Origin: an uncultured Streptococcus sp.
GTDB taxonomy: Bacteria > Bacillota > Bacilli > Lactobacillales > Streptococcaceae
NCBI GenBank assembly: GCA_934196125.1
Contig: CAKPVT010000032.1
Coordinates: 1-16,850, forward strand
Direction of reading: 5' to 3'
Length of the DNA: 16,850 nt
Of this stretch, positions 14,627 through 16,850 are shown piece by piece (the stretch's first letter is position 1; each line of letters starts with the position of its first letter). Made by a program: the position numbers and the translations under genes. Under the pieces are notes generated by a model. It was given only the letters and a program-made list of their open reading frames with translations. It had not been told where the DNA came from and did not search any database.

Positions 14627-14650
14627 GATAAATCTCCTTTTATTATGTTT

Positions 14651-16315
14651 TTATTCAACACTCATCAAGTATGGATAAACTGGTTGTTTACCATCATGAA
14701 TTTCAACTTCAACATCTTCGTAAGTTGATTCAAGATATTCAGAGATTTCTTCTGCTAATTCTTGATTTCCTTCTTCACCAACGTAAATAGTGACGATTTC
14801 ACTATCTTCGTCAATCATTTTAGCAAATGTTTCTTTCAATGTAGTTGTCATATCTGGATTTGAAACCACGATTTTACCATCAACCATACCTAGGTTGTCA
14901 TCTTTGTGGATTTCAAGACCATCAATAGAAGTATCGCGAACAGCAAGTGTCACGCTACCGCTAACAACGTCAGAAAGGCTTGCTGTCATTGCTTCAACAT
15001 TTTCTTCCAATGATTGTGCGGGGTTGAAAGCTAACAAGCTTGTAAATCCTTGAGGTACAGTACGTGTTTCAACAACTGCTGCTGGCACTTCAGACACTTC
15101 TGCTGCTGATTGTGCAGCCATGAAGATATTTTTGTTATTTGGCAAGATAATAACATTTTTAGCGTTAACAGCATCAATCGCTTTAACAATATCTTCTGTT
15201 GATGGGTTCATTGTTTGACCGCCAGAAATAACGTAGTCAACGCCTTGTGATTTGAAGATATCAGCTAAACCGTCACCAGCACATACTGCAACAATAGCAA
15301 AGGCTTTTTCTTCTTGGTTAATAGCTACTGCTTGGTCTTTTTCAAGAACAGCGTCGTGTTGATTACGCATGTTATCAACTTTAACTTTTTTAAGCGCACC
15401 ATATTTAAGACCTTCTTGAAGAACAAGACCTGGGTCTTCAGTATGGACGTGAACTTTAGCAATTTCATCGTCATTAACAAGAATAAGTGAGTCACCTAAA
15501 CCACTCAAATAGCCTTGGAACTCTTCATAGTTAAACTCTTTAACATAGGTAGGACCTTGTTTAAGTGCAACCATGATTTCAGTACAATAACCGTATTTAA
15601 TGTCTTCAGTTGCAACGTGTTCAGCTACTGATTTGTGGTGTTCAGCGTTAATCATTTCAGTCATTACCGCTGGAGTTGCTTTGAAATCTTCAGAAGCGAT
15701 GTACTCACCAGTCAAAGCAGCTAAAAATCCTTCATAAATAAAGACTAAACCTTGGCCACCTGAGTCGACAACGCCAACTTCTTTCAAAACAGGAAGCATT
15801 TCTGGTGTTTTAGCCAAAGCACGTTTAGCACCATCAAGTGCAGCACGCATTACTTCAACAGCATCATCAGTTTCTTCAGTTTTCTTAAGAGCAGCAGTTG
15901 CCGCTCCACGAGAAACAGTTAAAATAGTACCTTCAACAGGTTTCATAACAGCTTTATAAGCTACTTCTACACCTGATTGGAAAGCATGAGCTAAATCTTG
16001 ACCAGTTAACTCTTCTTTATCTTTGATTGCTTGACCAAAACCACGGAATAATTGAGATGTGATAACACCTGAATTACCACGTGCTCCCATCAAAAGACCT
16101 TTTGATAGAATTTGTCCAACTTCTCCAACAGTACTTGCAGGTTTATCTGCAACCTCTTTGGCACCATTTTCAATTGTCATTCCCATGTTTGTTCCTGTAT
16201 CACCGTCTGGGACAGGGAAAACATTAAGGGAGTTTACATATTCTGCTTGATTTCCAAGACGTGTACTTGCAGCTTGAACCATTTCTTGGAATAAACTGGT
16301 TGTAATATTTGACAC
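14651..16315 (-). CDS. fakA: Fatty acid kinase catalytic subunit FakA (DhaL/DAK2 domain, YloV family)
   Basis: FakA phosphorylates fatty acids bound to FakB (DegV-family) proteins, feeding exogenous fatty acids into phospholipid synthesis. The 554-residue protein has an N-terminal DhaL-type kinase domain (about 1-205): VFPVPDGDTGTNM (32-44) with metal-binding Asp37 and Asp39, LLMGARGNSGVI (74-85), and VVDSGGQGL (182-190). A middle domain follows, with Cys244 (YGYCTE) and His289/His291 (VHVHTEDPG), which resemble the zinc site described for S. aureus FakA. A C-terminal domain extends to about 550. The start codon is GTG at 16315, with AGGAG seven bases upstream, overlapping the upstream stop codon by one base (TAGTG). 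No fakB is in the window. Confidence 0.94.
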   Translation of the reverse strand: MSNITTSLFQEMVQAASTRLGNQAEYVNSLNVFPVPDGDTGTNMGMTIENGAKEVADKPASTVGEVGQILSKGLLMGARGNSGVITSQLFRGFGQAIKDKEELTGQDLAHAFQSGVEVAYKAVMKPVEGTILTVSRGAATAALKKTEETDDAVEVMRAALDGAKRALAKTPEMLPVLKEVGVVDSGGQGLVFIYEGFLAALTGEYIASEDFKATPAVMTEMINAEHHKSVAEHVATEDIKYGYCTEIMVALKQGPTYVKEFNYEEFQGYLSGLGDSLILVNDDEIAKVHVHTEDPGLVLQEGLKYGALKKVKVDNMRNQHDAVLEKDQAVAINQEEKAFAIVAVCAGDGLADIFKSQGVDYVISGGQTMNPSTEDIVKAIDAVNAKNVIILPNNKNIFMAAQSAAEVSEVPAAVVETRTVPQGFTSLLAFNPAQSLEENVEAMTASLSDVVSGSVTLAVRDTSIDGLEIHKDDNLGMVDGKIVVSNPDMTTTLKETFAKMIDEDSEIVTIYVGEEGNQELAEEISEYLESTYEDVEVEIHDGKQPVYPYLMSVE

Positions 16316-16680
16316 TAATCTTCTCCTACAACTTTAATATTTTGTACGTAAACATTCACCGTATCTGCTGAAAGGCCAAGTTGTTTTTCGAGGTTGAACT
16401 TGACACGTTCCTGAATGTTTTTTGATACCTCAGAAATTTTTACACCATATGACATTACAGTGTAAACATCGACTGAAATACCACTTTCTGTTGATTTGAC
16501 AACAACACCTTTTGCGTAGTTTTCTTTACGCAGAAGCGCTTGAAAATTATCCTTAAGAGCACTTTTACTTGCCATACCAACAACACCAAAAATTTCTGTC
16601 GCGGAACCTCCAACAACAGTTGCAATTACGTCGTCAGATAACTCAATTTGGCCATCTTTTGTATTAATTTTCACAGTCAT
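16315..16680 (-). CDS. Asp23/Gls24 family protein (YloU-like)
   Basis: Asp23/YloU proteins are small envelope-stress proteins; in staphylococci Asp23 lies at the membrane through a partner. The 121-residue protein shows the family pattern: GQIELSDDVIATVVGGSATEIFGVVGMAS near the N-terminus, then GISVDVYTVMSYGVKISEVSKNIQERVKFNLEKQLGL, and a final strand VNVYVQNIKVV. There is no signal peptide or membrane segment. GAGG precedes the ATG by eight bases. It is the first gene of the operon with fakA and the SPFH gene; placing an Asp23 protein directly before a FakA homologue is a common Firmicute arrangement. Confidence 0.94.
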   Translation of the reverse strand: MTVKINTKDGQIELSDDVIATVVGGSATEIFGVVGMASKSALKDNFQALLRKENYAKGVVVKSTESGISVDVYTVMSYGVKISEVSKNIQERVKFNLEKQLGLSADTVNVYVQNIKVVGED

Positions 16681-16710
16681 ATTTACTACCTCAAAAGTTT
16701 TTATCAGTTT

Positions 16711-16739
16711 ATTTTACCATATATTAGCCGTCTTGTAAA
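16711..16739 (-). promoter_or_regulatory. Sigma-A promoter of the asp23-fakA-SPFH operon
   Basis: The minus strand has TTTACA (16739-16734), a 17-base spacer and TAAAAT (16716-16711), with TGG directly before the -10 (extended type). The start is expected near 16704, about 24 bases before the first gene. Confidence 0.8.
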
Positions 16740-16789
16740 AAAATAATAAAAGATTACCGGCTACAAAACAAAGAAAACATACTAAGATT

Positions 16790-16838
16790 AGTAGTGAGGA
16801 AATCTCCGACGGGAGAAAGTACTCACTACTTTTTCTTT
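16790..16838 (+). terminator. Strong plus-strand hairpin with U-tract at the right edge, owner unknown
   Basis: AGTAGTGAG (16790-16798) pairs with CTCACTACT (16822-16830). Inside it TCTCC (16803-16807) pairs with GGAGA (16812-16816) around a GACG loop. The plus strand continues as TTTTTCTTT, a good U-tract; the minus strand has none. No plus-strand gene precedes it in the window, so it may end a short RNA or be a leader attenuator for a gene beyond the right edge. The rest of 16740-16850 holds nothing else I can support. Confidence 0.6.
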
Positions 16839-16850
16839 ATGGTAAAGTAG

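Noticed and set aside
1..16850. CRISPR array, tRNA, rRNA, prophage or defence system
   Set aside because: No regularly spaced direct repeats, no tRNA-like cloverleaf, and no recombinase, nuclease or phage structural gene could be seen on either strand.

Overview
The window looks like core chromosome from a low-GC Firmicute, most probably a Streptococcus. The evidence is AT-rich DNA, AAGGAG-type ribosome binding sites, many TATAAT or extended -10 promoters, and a gene order (ABC transporter pair, uppP, mecA, tagO/rgpG, sufCDSUB) that I remember from S. mutans and the bovis/equinus group. The species call is inference; no rRNA or species marker is present.

Layout. (1) Positions 1-76 are the end of an IS3-family insertion sequence whose body lies off the left edge. 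(2) Positions 102-5297, minus strand, hold a complete SUF iron-sulfur cluster operon transcribed as sufC-sufD-sufS-sufU-sufB from an extended -10 promoter at 5376-5384. (3) Positions 5410-8270, minus strand, hold uppP (undecaprenyl-pyrophosphate phosphatase), mecA (ClpC adaptor) and tagO/rgpG (undecaprenyl-phosphate GlcNAc-1-phosphate transferase). mecA and tagO are translationally coupled and share a strong promoter. (4) Positions 8322-10220, minus strand, encode a large DUF2207 membrane protein with a glycine tail. (5) Diverging from it on the plus strand, 10357-12668 encodes a polar amino-acid ABC importer: a fused binding protein-permease and its ATPase, ending in a clear terminator. (6) Positions 12843-13654, plus strand, are the least ordinary part: a VanZ-family membrane gene that appears broken by a frameshift, then a 39-residue very basic protein with a cre-like site at its promoter. 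(7) Positions 13742-16680, minus strand, hold an Asp23/YloU protein, a FakA-type fatty acid kinase and an SPFH (band 7) membrane protein in one operon. (8) The right edge carries a strong plus-strand terminator-like hairpin with no gene before it in the window.

How the genes fit together. SufS takes sulfur from cysteine, SufU relays it, and SufBCD builds the cluster. TagO uses undecaprenyl phosphate to start cell-wall glycopolymer synthesis, and UppP regenerates that same carrier. The Asp23, FakA and SPFH genes are all tied to the envelope or to fatty-acid use. I see no defence system, CRISPR array, prophage, tRNA or rRNA. The points worth a second look are the IS end abutting sufB, the split VanZ gene, the small basic gene, several operator-like palindromes on promoters, and the orphan hairpin at the right edge.
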